From: ZC4RG17 sp036380875
GTDB lineage: Bacteria; Actinomycetota; Acidimicrobiia; Spongiisociales; ZC4RG35
DNA: 64,000 nucleotides
Assembly (NCBI GenBank): GCA_036380875.1
Contig: DASVDX010000057.1
Coordinates: forward strand, 48,275-112,274
Direction: 5' to 3'
The notes under the pieces: generated by a model
Database searches by the model: none
What the model was told of the DNA's origin: nothing
The model's input: the letters and a program-made list of their open reading frames with translations, nothing else
Program-made: the position numbers and the translations under genes
Shown: positions 39,046-47,253 of the stretch, piece by piece
Numbering within the stretch: position 1 is the stretch's first letter
Layout of the letters: every line of letters begins with the position of its first letter

Positions 39046-39938
39046 GCCGACAGGGGCGCCAGCGCCGCTCCCACCGCTCCGGCTATCGGGCCCAACTCGG
39101 CGGCGACGATCTGGATCTCCTCGGCCGGGACGAGGGTCACACGTGAACGGACGTGGCGCCGGATCGGCTCCAGGGCCGCCTCCCCGGCGGCGATGATGCC
39201 GCCGCCGATGACGATCCGATCGGGCCCGACCGTTGCGATCATGTTGGCGAGACCGATGCCCAGCCAGGAGGCGACCGTGTCGATGGCGGCAGCACTCTGG
39301 GCGTCCCCTTCGGCGGCGGTGCGGTAGACCTCCTCCACCGTCTGTTTGCCGGCGAGAGAGGTGAGCACGTCCGCTTTGGTCAAGGATTCCACGCAGCCCC
39401 GGTTGCCGCAGCCGCACACAGGGCCGTCGGCCTGGACTATCTGATGGCCGATCTCTCCCGCCTTGCCCCAGGCGCCGAGGCGTACCTTCCCGTCGATCAC
39501 CACTCCTCCGCCGACACCGGTTCCCAAGGTGAGGCAGACGACTGTCTCACAGCCACGGCCGGCGCCGAGGGTCGCTTCGGCGAGCGAGAAGGCGCGGGCG
39601 TCGTTGATCAGAGTGACCGGCATACCGAAGGCCGCTTCCAGGGGCTGGCGGATCGGCTGGCCCTTCCATGGGCCCGGGAGGTTGGGGAACAGTTCGATCG
39701 TGCCTCTCTCGCGGTCGAAGAGCCCGGGTACCCCCAGCCCTATGGTTTCGATGGGCCCGTGCTCGGCGATGACTCGCTTGCCCGCCTCGATGAGTCGCTC
39801 GATGACGACGAGCGGACCGCCCTCGGCGTCCGTAGGCGACGTGTCGGTGGCGACGAGCGACGTCCCGCCGTCGGCGACCTCCAACACCGCAGTCTTGATG
39901 AAGGTGCCGCCCAGGTCGAGGCCCAGATGGCGTGTCAT
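39024..39938 (-). CDS. ROK-family sugar kinase
   Basis: The 304-residue protein has the ROK kinase set: LGLDLGGTFIKTAVLE (phosphate-binding) at the start, LGVPGLFDRERGTIELFPNL near 70, NDARAFSLAEA near 113, LTLGTGVGGGVVIDG near 136 and the zinc motif GEIGHQI with CGCGNRGCVES near 160-178. Members phosphorylate glucose, fructose, N-acetylhexosamines or allose. ATG 39938 overlaps the GntR stop (ATGA), so kinase and regulator are translated together. Confidence 0.92.
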   Translation of the reverse strand: MTRHLGLDLGGTFIKTAVLEVADGGTSLVATDTSPTDAEGGPLVVIERLIEAGKRVIAEHGPIETIGLGVPGLFDRERGTIELFPNLPGPWKGQPIRQPLEAAFGMPVTLINDARAFSLAEATLGAGRGCETVVCLTLGTGVGGGVVIDGKVRLGAWGKAGEIGHQIVQADGPVCGCGNRGCVESLTKADVLTSLAGKQTVEEVYRTAAEGDAQSAAAIDTVASWLGIGLANMIATVGPDRIVIGGGIIAAGEAALEPIRRHVRSRVTLVPAEEIQIVAAELGPIAGAVGAALAPLSAQAVRAR

Positions 39939-40660
39939 CGCAGCAGGTCCTCCTCGTCTCGTTCCAGTACCGCCTCGAACGTGTAGCGCTCGGCGGCATA
40001 ACGGGTTTCGGTGTGCTCCAGCGGTCGGCCGTCCTGGTCGGTGATCACTCGCCGTTCGGCGAGGATCACCGCAGGATCGCGGAGCTCCAGCAGACGGCGT
40101 TCCCGGGCGTCGGCGATGCGCGCCGAAACCCATGCCTGGGCCCGGGTCGGGATACGGCCCATCTTCTCCATCGCCGCGTGGAGGGAGCCGGCGGCCAAGT
40201 CCTCGTCGAGCACGTCCCGCAGCGACGGATGGAGCACGGCACGTTCGATCGCCATCGGCACGTCTGACGCCAGACGCAGCCGCTCGAGGAGGACCGGCCG
40301 CTCTCCGGACCTGAGCCCGAGGGCGGCGACGTCGTCGGGCTGGGGGTCGATCTCTCCGGCGGCGAGAAGACGAGAGGAGGCGGCGAGGCCGCGCCGACGC
40401 ATGCTCTCCGAGAACGACAACGGAGAGCCCAGCACCCGCGGCACCGGGCGGGGAGCGACGAACGTGCCCTGGCCGCGGCGGCGGACGATCAGGCCTTCGT
40501 TGTCGAGGATCTGGAGGGCGGCCCGGGCGGTCATGCGGGACACGCCGAAGCGCTCGCAGAGCTCCGACTCGGAAGGGAGGCGGGTGCCCGGGCTGGCGGC
40601 GGCGATCTCCGAACGCAGATAACGAGCGATCTCCTCGTACCGGGTCGCTTCGGCGCTCAA
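39935..40660 (-). CDS. GntR-family regulator, HutC group (UTRA domain)
   Basis: The 241-residue protein has an N-terminal winged helix (RYEEIARYLRSEIAAASPGT; ELCERFGVSRMTARAALQIL) and a UTRA ligand-binding domain (RVLGSPLSFSESMRRRGL to YAAERYTFEAVL), as in NagR and DasR. TTG 40660 is the only start codon between the divergent promoter and the HTH; an ATG nearby is out of frame. TTGTCTAGACAA-like operators at 38310, 40684 and 47139 are its likely targets. It is coupled to the ROK kinase, so a phosphosugar is a plausible inducer. Confidence 0.88.
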   Translation of the reverse strand: MSAEATRYEEIARYLRSEIAAASPGTRLPSESELCERFGVSRMTARAALQILDNEGLIVRRRGQGTFVAPRPVPRVLGSPLSFSESMRRRGLAASSRLLAAGEIDPQPDDVAALGLRSGERPVLLERLRLASDVPMAIERAVLHPSLRDVLDEDLAAGSLHAAMEKMGRIPTRAQAWVSARIADARERRLLELRDPAVILAERRVITDQDGRPLEHTETRYAAERYTFEAVLERDEEDLLR

Positions 40661-40683
40661 TCGGGGCCCATCCTGTGGCGAGG

Positions 40684-40695
40684 TTGTATAGACAT
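40684..40695. promoter_or_regulatory. GntR-type operator TTGTATAGACAT in the divergent promoter
   Basis: Ten of twelve bases match TTGTCTAGACAA. It lies 4 bases upstream of TACGTT (40700-40705), the -10 box of the SIS operon, and between the divergent GntR gene and that operon, so it could control both. Confidence 0.65.
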
Positions 40696-40712
40696 GTAGT
40701 ACGTTTGCCTCG

Positions 40713-41525
40713 ATGTCAGGCCCTATCAAACCACGTTCGCCTTCGGCGGCCGGGCGCTGGCTGGCCGAGGCGAGGCGGCTGCTCGATCGCTTCGAGGACA
40801 CCCAGATGGAGGCGGTGACCCAGGCCGCCCGTGTCGCCGCCGATGCCATCGCCGCCGGTGGCCTTGCCCATCTGTTCGGGACCGGGCATTCGCGGATACC
40901 GCTGGAGGAGATGTTTCCCCGTTATGGGTCGTTCCCCGGGTTCCACCCGATGGCGGAGCTGTCGATGACGTTCCACACCCAGGTCACCGGCTCCAACGGC
41001 CAGCGGCAGGCGATGTTCATCGAGCGGGTCGAGGGCCTGGCCGAACAGATCCTGGCGAACTTCGATCTGGCGCCACCGGACTGCATGTTCGTGTTCTCGG
41101 CCTCGGGACGCAGCGCGGTGCCGATCGAGATGGCCATGGGCGCCCGGCGGCGTGGGCTGCCGGTGGTGGCGGTCGTGTCGCTCCCCCAGTGCAACGCCGC
41201 TCCGTCGTCGCATTCGTCGGGAACACGGCTGCCCGACCACGCCGACGTGGTCATCGACCTGGGCACCCCTCCTGCCGACGCCCTCGTCACCCTCGAGGGG
41301 CTCGACACGCCGGTGGGCCCGGGGTCGTCGTTCATCTACGCGGTGGTGGTCAATGAGATCAAGGTGCAGACGGCGCAGCGGCTGGTGGAGCTCGGCAAGA
41401 TGCCGCCGGTGATCACGTCGTCGGCAGTCGTAGGCGAGGAGCGGTCCGCCGCCTTGTTCGAGGCGGCTTACGCCGAGCATGCCCGCCGCTACGCCTCCCG
41501 GCTGCGGGTGGCACGAGATGTGTGA
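40713..41525 (+). CDS. SIS-domain sugar isomerase-like protein (UPF0309 type)
   Basis: The 270-residue protein has a phosphosugar-binding SIS fold: GGLAHLFGTGHSRIPLEEMF near residue 50, MFVFSASGRSAVPIEMAMGA near 131 (the Ser-rich phosphate loop) and GLPVVAVVSLPQ near 150. The layout matches UPF0309 proteins, whose reaction is not established. ATG 40713 is 7 bases after TACGTT (40700-40705), so the mRNA seems leaderless. It opens a run of five plus-strand genes that reaches 45917. Confidence 0.85.
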   Translation: MSGPIKPRSPSAAGRWLAEARRLLDRFEDTQMEAVTQAARVAADAIAAGGLAHLFGTGHSRIPLEEMFPRYGSFPGFHPMAELSMTFHTQVTGSNGQRQAMFIERVEGLAEQILANFDLAPPDCMFVFSASGRSAVPIEMAMGARRRGLPVVAVVSLPQCNAAPSSHSSGTRLPDHADVVIDLGTPPADALVTLEGLDTPVGPGSSFIYAVVVNEIKVQTAQRLVELGKMPPVITSSAVVGEERSAALFEAAYAEHARRYASRLRVARDV

Positions 41526-41592
41526 CGGCTCGCCTACGAGAAGAGGCGGCGTGGCATCATTGCGCCGCCCGGCGAGAGACAGGAGTGTGTGA

Positions 41593-42750
41593 ATGGCATT
41601 GACCGACATCAACGCCGCGGTGGTCGGCACGGGCTTCATCGGGGTGGCTCATGTCGAGGCGCTGCGCCGGCTCGGCGTCAACGTGGTGGGAGTGTTGGGG
41701 TCGAGCCCCGAACGGGCCCGACAGAAGGCCCGGGCCGCCAACCTGCCCGATGTCTACGAGGACCTCGATGCCCTGCTGGGAGACGACCGGGTCGATGTCG
41801 TCCACATAGCCAGCCCGAACCACGTCCATTTCAGTCAGGCGATGGCGACGCTCGACGCCGGAAAGCACGTGGTGTGCGAAAAACCCCTGGCTCTCGACTC
41901 GTCCGAAACCGCCCAACTGGTGGCGAAGGCGAAGGAGACGGGCCTGGTCAACGCCGTCTGTTTCAACATCCGCTTCTACCCGTTGGTGCATCAGATGGCG
42001 GCCATGGTCGCCGCCGGGGAGATCGGTGCTCCCCGTCTGATCCACGGCTCGTACTTGCAGGACTGGCTTCTGCTCGAGACCGACTGGAACTGGCGCCTGG
42101 AGGCCGACAAGGCGGGCGAGCTGCGAGCCGTGGCCGACATCGGGTCGCATTGGCTCGACCTGGCCCGGTTCGTTTCGGGCAAGAAAGTCGTCGAGGTGAT
42201 GGCGGAGCTGCACACGTTCGTGACGAAGCGACGCCACCCGGAGGGGTCGGTGGAGACGTTCGCCGCCGTGTCAGAGGACGTGCCCCTGATCGAGGAGGAG
42301 ATGGTCTCCGACGACGCCGCTTCGATCATGCTGCGCTTCGAAGACGGCGCCCGCGGCCTGCTGACGGTCTCGCAGGTGTCGGCCGGCCACAAGAACCGGC
42401 TGACGCTGGAGGTGGACGGGTCCGAGTCGGCGCTGATGTGGGTGTCGGAGGACCCGGACCGGCTCTGGATCGGCCACCGGGGTCGCCCCAACGAGGTCAT
42501 GGCCCGCGACCCCGGGGCGATGGCGGAGCCGGCGGCGCGGATCGCCGCCTACCCGGGAGGCCACGTGGAGGGTTACCCCGACACGTTCCGGGGCCTCTTC
42601 TCCCGGGTCTACGCCGACGTGGAGGCCGGCGAGCCCTCGTCCGATCCGGGCTACCCCACGTTCGTGGATGGCCACGACGCCGTCTGCGTCACCGAGGCAG
42701 TGGCGGAGAGCTCGGCGTCGGGAGCATGGACACCCGTACGACGCGACTGA
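41593..42750 (+). CDS. Gfo/Idh/MocA-family NAD(P)-dependent oxidoreductase
   Basis: The 385-residue protein has the Rossmann domain (AAVVGTGFIGVAHVEALRRL) and the family's catalytic stretch VCEKPLALD near 98, with the histidine in ADIGSHWLDLARFV near 183. The C-terminal alpha/beta domain starts around residue 130. Members oxidise or reduce hydroxyl groups of sugars, cyclitols or sugar derivatives, often at C3. A paralogue lies at 45919-47115. A GAGTGTGTGA stretch precedes ATG 41593, and the gene follows the SIS gene by 67 bases with a 7-bp-stem hairpin between. Confidence 0.9.
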   Translation: MALTDINAAVVGTGFIGVAHVEALRRLGVNVVGVLGSSPERARQKARAANLPDVYEDLDALLGDDRVDVVHIASPNHVHFSQAMATLDAGKHVVCEKPLALDSSETAQLVAKAKETGLVNAVCFNIRFYPLVHQMAAMVAAGEIGAPRLIHGSYLQDWLLLETDWNWRLEADKAGELRAVADIGSHWLDLARFVSGKKVVEVMAELHTFVTKRRHPEGSVETFAAVSEDVPLIEEEMVSDDAASIMLRFEDGARGLLTVSQVSAGHKNRLTLEVDGSESALMWVSEDPDRLWIGHRGRPNEVMARDPGAMAEPAARIAAYPGGHVEGYPDTFRGLFSRVYADVEAGEPSSDPGYPTFVDGHDAVCVTEAVAESSASGAWTPVRRD

Positions 42751-42763
42751 AGGAGGAGTGACG

Positions 42764-43678
42764 ATGAAGCTCGGTTTTCTGACCGCCCCGCTGCCCGAAC
42801 TGTCGATCGATGAGATCGCCGATTGGGCGGTCGCCAACGGCTTCGAGTCGTTGGAGATCGCTGCCTGGCCGGCCCAGTCGGGCGACACACGCCGTTACGC
42901 CGGCACCAGCCACGTCGACGTCGACGGGATGACGAAGGACCAGGCCGAGGAGTTCGTCGGGCGGATCACCCAAAAGGGCCTCGAGATCTCCGGCTTGGGC
43001 TACTACCCGAACCTCCTCCACCCCGATGCCGATCACCGCGCCCAGGTGAAAGAGCACCTGATGAAGGTGATCACCGCTGCCGGGTTGATGGGGGTGCCGA
43101 TCGTCAACACGTTCATCGGCGCCAACCGCGAGAACACCCAGGAGGAGAACTGGGAGCAGGCGAAGGTGATCTGGAAGGACATCGTGTCCCACGCCCAGGA
43201 CTCGGGGGTGAAGATCGCCATCGAGAACTGCCCGATGATCTTCTCCCGGGACGAGTGGCCGTCGGGCCACAACCTCGCCTACAACCCGGCGATGTGGCGG
43301 ACGATGTTCGAGGAGTTCGGCGAGACGGTGGGCCTGTGCTTCGACCCGTCGCATCTCGTCTGGTTGATGATCGACATCGAGCGGGCCGTCACCGAGTTCG
43401 GGTCCCGCATCTACCACGTGCAGGCCAAGGACGTGATGATCGACTGGGACGGCCTCTACGAACACGGGGTCATGTCCCTCGGGATGGGCTGGCAGATCCC
43501 CCGCCTCCCCGGGCTGGGCGACGTCGAGTGGGACGTGTTCTTCCGGGCTCTGTGGCGGACCGGCTACGACGGCCACATCATCATCGAGCACGAGGACCGC
43601 GACTTCGAAGGCACCGAAGAGCTCGTGAAACGCGGGTTCCTGCTCGCCCGCAACGTCCTGCGGCCTTACATCGTGTGA
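42764..43678 (+). CDS. Sugar phosphate isomerase/epimerase-like TIM-barrel protein
   Basis: The 304-residue xylose-isomerase-like TIM barrel shows metal-binding residues in VKIAIENCPM (Glu), GLCFDPSHLVWL (Asp and His) and HVQAKD (His) with a terminal IIIEHEDRDF (Glu), a complete set. Such enzymes isomerise or epimerise keto sugars or 3-keto-glycoside intermediates; the exact step is unknown. AGGAG precedes ATG 42764. Its stop overlaps the GTG start of the FAD oxidoreductase. Confidence 0.9.
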   Translation: MKLGFLTAPLPELSIDEIADWAVANGFESLEIAAWPAQSGDTRRYAGTSHVDVDGMTKDQAEEFVGRITQKGLEISGLGYYPNLLHPDADHRAQVKEHLMKVITAAGLMGVPIVNTFIGANRENTQEENWEQAKVIWKDIVSHAQDSGVKIAIENCPMIFSRDEWPSGHNLAYNPAMWRTMFEEFGETVGLCFDPSHLVWLMIDIERAVTEFGSRIYHVQAKDVMIDWDGLYEHGVMSLGMGWQIPRLPGLGDVEWDVFFRALWRTGYDGHIIIEHEDRDFEGTEELVKRGFLLARNVLRPYIV

Positions 43679-44991
43679 CGGCCTCCTTCGACGTCGTCGT
43701 CGTCGGGTCGGGGTCAGCCGGCTCGACGGCGGCGATCGCCGCCGCCCGCCACGGCGCTTCGGTGCTGCTCGTGGAGAAGCTCCCGTTCCTGGGAGGGACG
43801 TCCACGGCCGTCCTCGACACCTTCTACGGCTTCTACACGCCTGGCTCGGAGGCGAAGAAGGTGGTGGGCGGCGTCGCCGACGAGGTGGTGGCGGGGCTCC
43901 GCCGTCTCGGTGAGGTGGTGGAACGGCCCAATACCTACGGGGCGGGCACGGGCGTCACCTACCTGGCCGAGCACCTGAAGGTCGTGTGGGAGGACCTCGT
44001 CACCGGAGCGGGAGCGAAGGTCCTCCTCCACGGGTTCGTCCAGGACACAGAAATGTCCGACGGGCGGGTCACCGGTTTGGTGATCGCCACCAAGGCGGGG
44101 CTGCGGCGGGTCGGCTGCAAGGTGGCGGTCGACGCCTCCGGCGACGCCGACGTCTGCCACTTCGCCGGCTTCGGCTACGAGTTGGCCGGTGAGCTGACCC
44201 CGGCGCAGACCCTGACGACGACCTTCCGGATGACGAACGTCGACATCGCCCGCCGCCGCCAGATCGGAAAGGACGAGTTGCATGCGCTGATGCGGGAGGC
44301 GGCCGAGTCGGGTGAATACGACCTGCCCCGGCGCGAGGGCTCCGACCACATCACGCCGATCGGCGACATGACCGCCACGGTCATGACCCGGGTCGAACAC
44401 GTCAGCCGCGACGCCGACGGGCGAGTGACCAACGCCACCGATCCGGAGGTGCTGACCCGGGCGGAGATCGAGGGCCGGCGCCAGGTGCTCGAGTACGTGC
44501 GCTTCTTGAAAGACAAGGTGCCCGGCTACGAGCAGGCGGAGTTGGTGGCGATGAGCACCGGGATCGGGCTGCGTGAGACCCGCCGGGTCTACGGCGACCA
44601 CCGGGTCACACGGGAGGAGGTGCTGTCGGCCACCCAGTTCGACGACCAGATCGGCTTGTGTGGCGCGCCCATCGAGGACCATCACGGCTCTACGGAGGGC
44701 GACGGGACCGGTACCACCTGGGTGTACCTCCCCGACGGCCAGGCGGTGGGAATCCCGCTGCGCTCGCTGATCGTGCGGGACTCGGTCAACACGCTGGTGG
44801 CAGGACGGTGCTTCTCGGCCACCCACGACGCCCACGCCTCGATCCGGTCGATGGCCCAGTGCATGGCGATGGGCCACGCCGCCGGAATCACCGCCGCCCT
44901 CGCCGCCGAGAAGGGAGGCGAGGTCCGCGACGTCGAACCGGGCCTGATCCAGGATCGGCTGCGCGCCGACGGCGCCATCCTCGAGCTGTGA
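43675..44991 (+). CDS. FAD-dependent oxidoreductase (FAD_oxidored family)
   Basis: The 438-residue protein begins with a dinucleotide-binding fold (DVVVVGSGSAGSTAAIAAA, then LLVEKLPFLGGTSTAV), carries a second FAD contact VAVDASGDADVCHFAG near residue 148 and ends with VAGRCFSATHDAHASIRSMA near 385, typical of the FAD_oxidored group. These enzymes oxidise sugar acids, cyclitols or other alcohols. GTG 43675 overlaps the isomerase stop, so the two are translationally coupled. Substrate is not known. Confidence 0.88.
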   Translation: MTASFDVVVVGSGSAGSTAAIAAARHGASVLLVEKLPFLGGTSTAVLDTFYGFYTPGSEAKKVVGGVADEVVAGLRRLGEVVERPNTYGAGTGVTYLAEHLKVVWEDLVTGAGAKVLLHGFVQDTEMSDGRVTGLVIATKAGLRRVGCKVAVDASGDADVCHFAGFGYELAGELTPAQTLTTTFRMTNVDIARRRQIGKDELHALMREAAESGEYDLPRREGSDHITPIGDMTATVMTRVEHVSRDADGRVTNATDPEVLTRAEIEGRRQVLEYVRFLKDKVPGYEQAELVAMSTGIGLRETRRVYGDHRVTREEVLSATQFDDQIGLCGAPIEDHHGSTEGDGTGTTWVYLPDGQAVGIPLRSLIVRDSVNTLVAGRCFSATHDAHASIRSMAQCMAMGHAAGITAALAAEKGGEVRDVEPGLIQDRLRADGAILEL

Positions 44992-45917
44992 GCCAGGTAC
45001 GCACCGTCCTCGGTGACATCGACCCGACGGAGCTAGGGGCCACGTACCTGCACGAGCACCTGATCATCGATCACCCGCTGGTCGAGGACCGCTTCCCACA
45101 CATCCACCTCCCTTCGGCCGAAGACGCCATCGGGGAGGTGCGGCGCTGCCGGGCGGCCGGCGTGGGGGCGATGGTCGATGCCATGCCCTGCGCCTCCGGG
45201 CGGAACGTGCTGAAGCTGGCAGAGGTGAGCCGGGCGACGGGCGTTCACGTGGTGGCCGCTACCGGGCTGCACACCGCCAAGTACTACGCCGCCGCCCCGT
45301 GGGCCACCGCCCTGTCGCCGGCCGCGCTCGCGGACCTGTTCACGGCGGACATCGAGGAGGGGATCGACCGCTTCGACTACACCGGCCCGGTGGTGGAGCG
45401 GACTCCTCACCGGGCGGGAATCATCAAGGTCGCTACCACCGGCGAATCACCCAACGACGCCGAGCGGCGGCTGTTCGAGGCGGCCGCCATCACCCACCAT
45501 CGCACCGGCGCTCCGGTTCTCACTCACTGCGAAGAGGGCCGTGGTGCCCTGGCCCAGGTCGAGCTGCTGTCGGGGCTGGGTGTGGAGCCGACACGGGTGG
45601 TCATGTCCCACACCGACAAGGTGCGGGACCTCGGGTACCACCGTGACCTGCTCGAAACGGGCGTCAACGTGGAGTACGACCAGGTGCTGCGCCAGACCGA
45701 AGACACCTGGACATTGGACCTGATCGAGACGATGGCGGCGGAGGGCCGCCTCTCCCAGATCATGGCCGGGACCGACGGAGCCCGCCGCACCCTGTGGACA
45801 GAACTCGGCGGCAGCCCGGGGCTGGCCCACCTGATCGAAGCCCTGCAGAGCCGCCTCGATCCGAAGGCATGCCGGGCGGTGCTGGTCGACAACCCCGCCC
45901 GGCTCCTGGCCTTCTAG
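44988..45917 (+). CDS. Phosphotriesterase-like amidohydrolase (lactonase type)
   Basis: The 309-residue TIM barrel has the binuclear-metal set of the phosphotriesterase family: HEHLIID (His-x-His) near residue 22, the bridging Lys in GIIKVATTGESPND near 145, LTHCEEGRGAL (His) near 179, SHTDKVRDLGY (His) near 207 and TDGARR (Asp) near 262. Most natural members are lactonases or sugar-lactone hydrolases, which fits opening of a lactone made by the dehydrogenases in this locus (inference). GTG 44988 overlaps the preceding TGA. Confidence 0.9.
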   Translation: MSQVRTVLGDIDPTELGATYLHEHLIIDHPLVEDRFPHIHLPSAEDAIGEVRRCRAAGVGAMVDAMPCASGRNVLKLAEVSRATGVHVVAATGLHTAKYYAAAPWATALSPAALADLFTADIEEGIDRFDYTGPVVERTPHRAGIIKVATTGESPNDAERRLFEAAAITHHRTGAPVLTHCEEGRGALAQVELLSGLGVEPTRVVMSHTDKVRDLGYHRDLLETGVNVEYDQVLRQTEDTWTLDLIETMAAEGRLSQIMAGTDGARRTLWTELGGSPGLAHLIEALQSRLDPKACRAVLVDNPARLLAF

Positions 45918-45918
45918 G

Positions 45919-47115
45919 TCAGGCGTTCACGACCCTGTCGACGAACTCGCCCGAGTCCTTGTCCTTCAGGATCAGCTTGCGGCGCCCATCGGGCAGCACC
46001 TCGGACTTGATCACCGTGTGGCCTTCGTACGTCTCGGCCTCGACGCTGATCCGCGGCGTCGTCCCGTGACGCCACTCCATCTCCACCGGCACCCAGGTGC
46101 GCTCCTCGGCCGATCGGTAGCAGGCGTCCATGAGGGCGTTGACGACGTAGCCGTCGTAGAAGGTCTCTATCGGCTGGCGCCCCTCCTCCATCGCCGAGAA
46201 CATGTCGGCGAACATGTCGACGTAGCCCAACTCGGACACCTCGTCGCCCACCGGGAACAACCATCCGGCGTCGGTCTCGGCCTTCTCGGCCACGTAGCCG
46301 CCGGAGCCGCCGGCGGTGAACATCTCGAAGCCGGTGCGGAGGAAGTGGTTGAGCCAGATCGTGCCGTGGGTGCCGGCCACCTCGTCGCGTAGGTCCATGC
46401 CGCCCCGGAACGTCCACGACACCTCGAACTGGCCGATGGCGCCCGACTCGAAGCGGATGAGGGCGATGGCGTTGTCCTCGTCGTCGATGGGATGGACGAA
46501 GGTGTCGGTGACACACATCACCTCCACCGGGCGGTTCTCCTTGCCGACGAAGTGGCGGATGATCTCGATGCAGTGGCAACCGAGGTCGACGATCGCTCCG
46601 CCGCCGGTCAGGCGGCCGTCCCAGAACCAGGCCGAGTGCGGGCCAGGGTGTGTTTCCCGGGACCGCACCCACGTGACCTGGCCGACGGCGCCGTCCCTCA
46701 CCGATGCCACCGCCTTCTTCGTCTTCGGGGTGTAGACGAGATCCTCCAGGTACCCGGCGAACACGCCTGCCGACTCGACCTTGTCGAGGATCCGTTTCGC
46801 CTCCTCGGCGTTGCGGGCCAAGGGCTTGGTGCAGAGCACGGCCTTGCCGGCGTCGGCGGCGATGCCGATCGCCTCCTCGTGGAGGTGGTTGGGCAGTCCG
46901 ACGACGACTACGTCGGTGTCGGGGTGGTTGATGGCTTCCTCGAGCGACGTGGTGTATTCGGGGATGCCCCATCGCTGGGAAAAAGCTTCGCCCCGTTCGG
47001 TGGACCGGGAGTAGACGACCTGGACCCGGTCTCGGCTCCGCCCGCCGTGGAGGGTCGCCGTGTAGAACTCACCGATCAGACCGGTGCCCAGCATCGTCAC
47101 TTTGTGGCTCTGCAT
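45919..47115 (-). CDS. Gfo/Idh/MocA-family oxidoreductase, second copy
   Basis: The 398-residue protein has the Rossmann motif TMLGTGLIGEFYTATLHGG and the catalytic block VLCTKPLARNAEEAKRIL near 98, with GGAIVDLGCHCIEIIRHFVG near 175. The C-terminal extension (about 60 residues, EGHTVIKSEVLPDGRRKLIL) is longer than in the copy at 41593. ATG 47115 has GAGGAGAAGC as ribosome-binding site. It is convergent with the phosphotriesterase-like gene and divergent from the GMC oxidoreductase; a perfect GntR palindrome sits 24 bases upstream of the ATG. Confidence 0.9.
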   Translation of the reverse strand: MQSHKVTMLGTGLIGEFYTATLHGGRSRDRVQVVYSRSTERGEAFSQRWGIPEYTTSLEEAINHPDTDVVVVGLPNHLHEEAIGIAADAGKAVLCTKPLARNAEEAKRILDKVESAGVFAGYLEDLVYTPKTKKAVASVRDGAVGQVTWVRSRETHPGPHSAWFWDGRLTGGGAIVDLGCHCIEIIRHFVGKENRPVEVMCVTDTFVHPIDDEDNAIALIRFESGAIGQFEVSWTFRGGMDLRDEVAGTHGTIWLNHFLRTGFEMFTAGGSGGYVAEKAETDAGWLFPVGDEVSELGYVDMFADMFSAMEEGRQPIETFYDGYVVNALMDACYRSAEERTWVPVEMEWRHGTTPRISVEAETYEGHTVIKSEVLPDGRRKLILKDKDSGEFVDRVVNA

Positions 47116-47138
47116 GCTTCTCCTCACGAACCTCGGAA

Positions 47139-47150
47139 TTGTCTAGACAA
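47139..47150. promoter_or_regulatory. GntR-type operator, perfect palindrome TTGTCTAGACAA
   Basis: A perfect 12-bp palindrome in the divergent region between the Idh-type gene (47115, minus) and the GMC oxidoreductase (47254, plus). It is the best copy of the motif shared with 38310 and 40684 and ties the outer genes into the GntR regulon. Confidence 0.7.
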
Positions 47151-47253
47151 CATAGTCATCGAGGTCGCGGCTCGTCGTGACACGAAACGTGCGCGGCTCG
47201 CTGCGGTCGGGTAACTTCCGGTAATCGTTTGCCGCCTGGGCCAAGGAGGACAA

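Noticed and set aside
47209..47230. GGGTAA and GTTT near the GMC gene start
   Set aside because: The elements are in the wrong order (GTTT downstream of GGGTAA), so they cannot form a SigB/SigF-type promoter.
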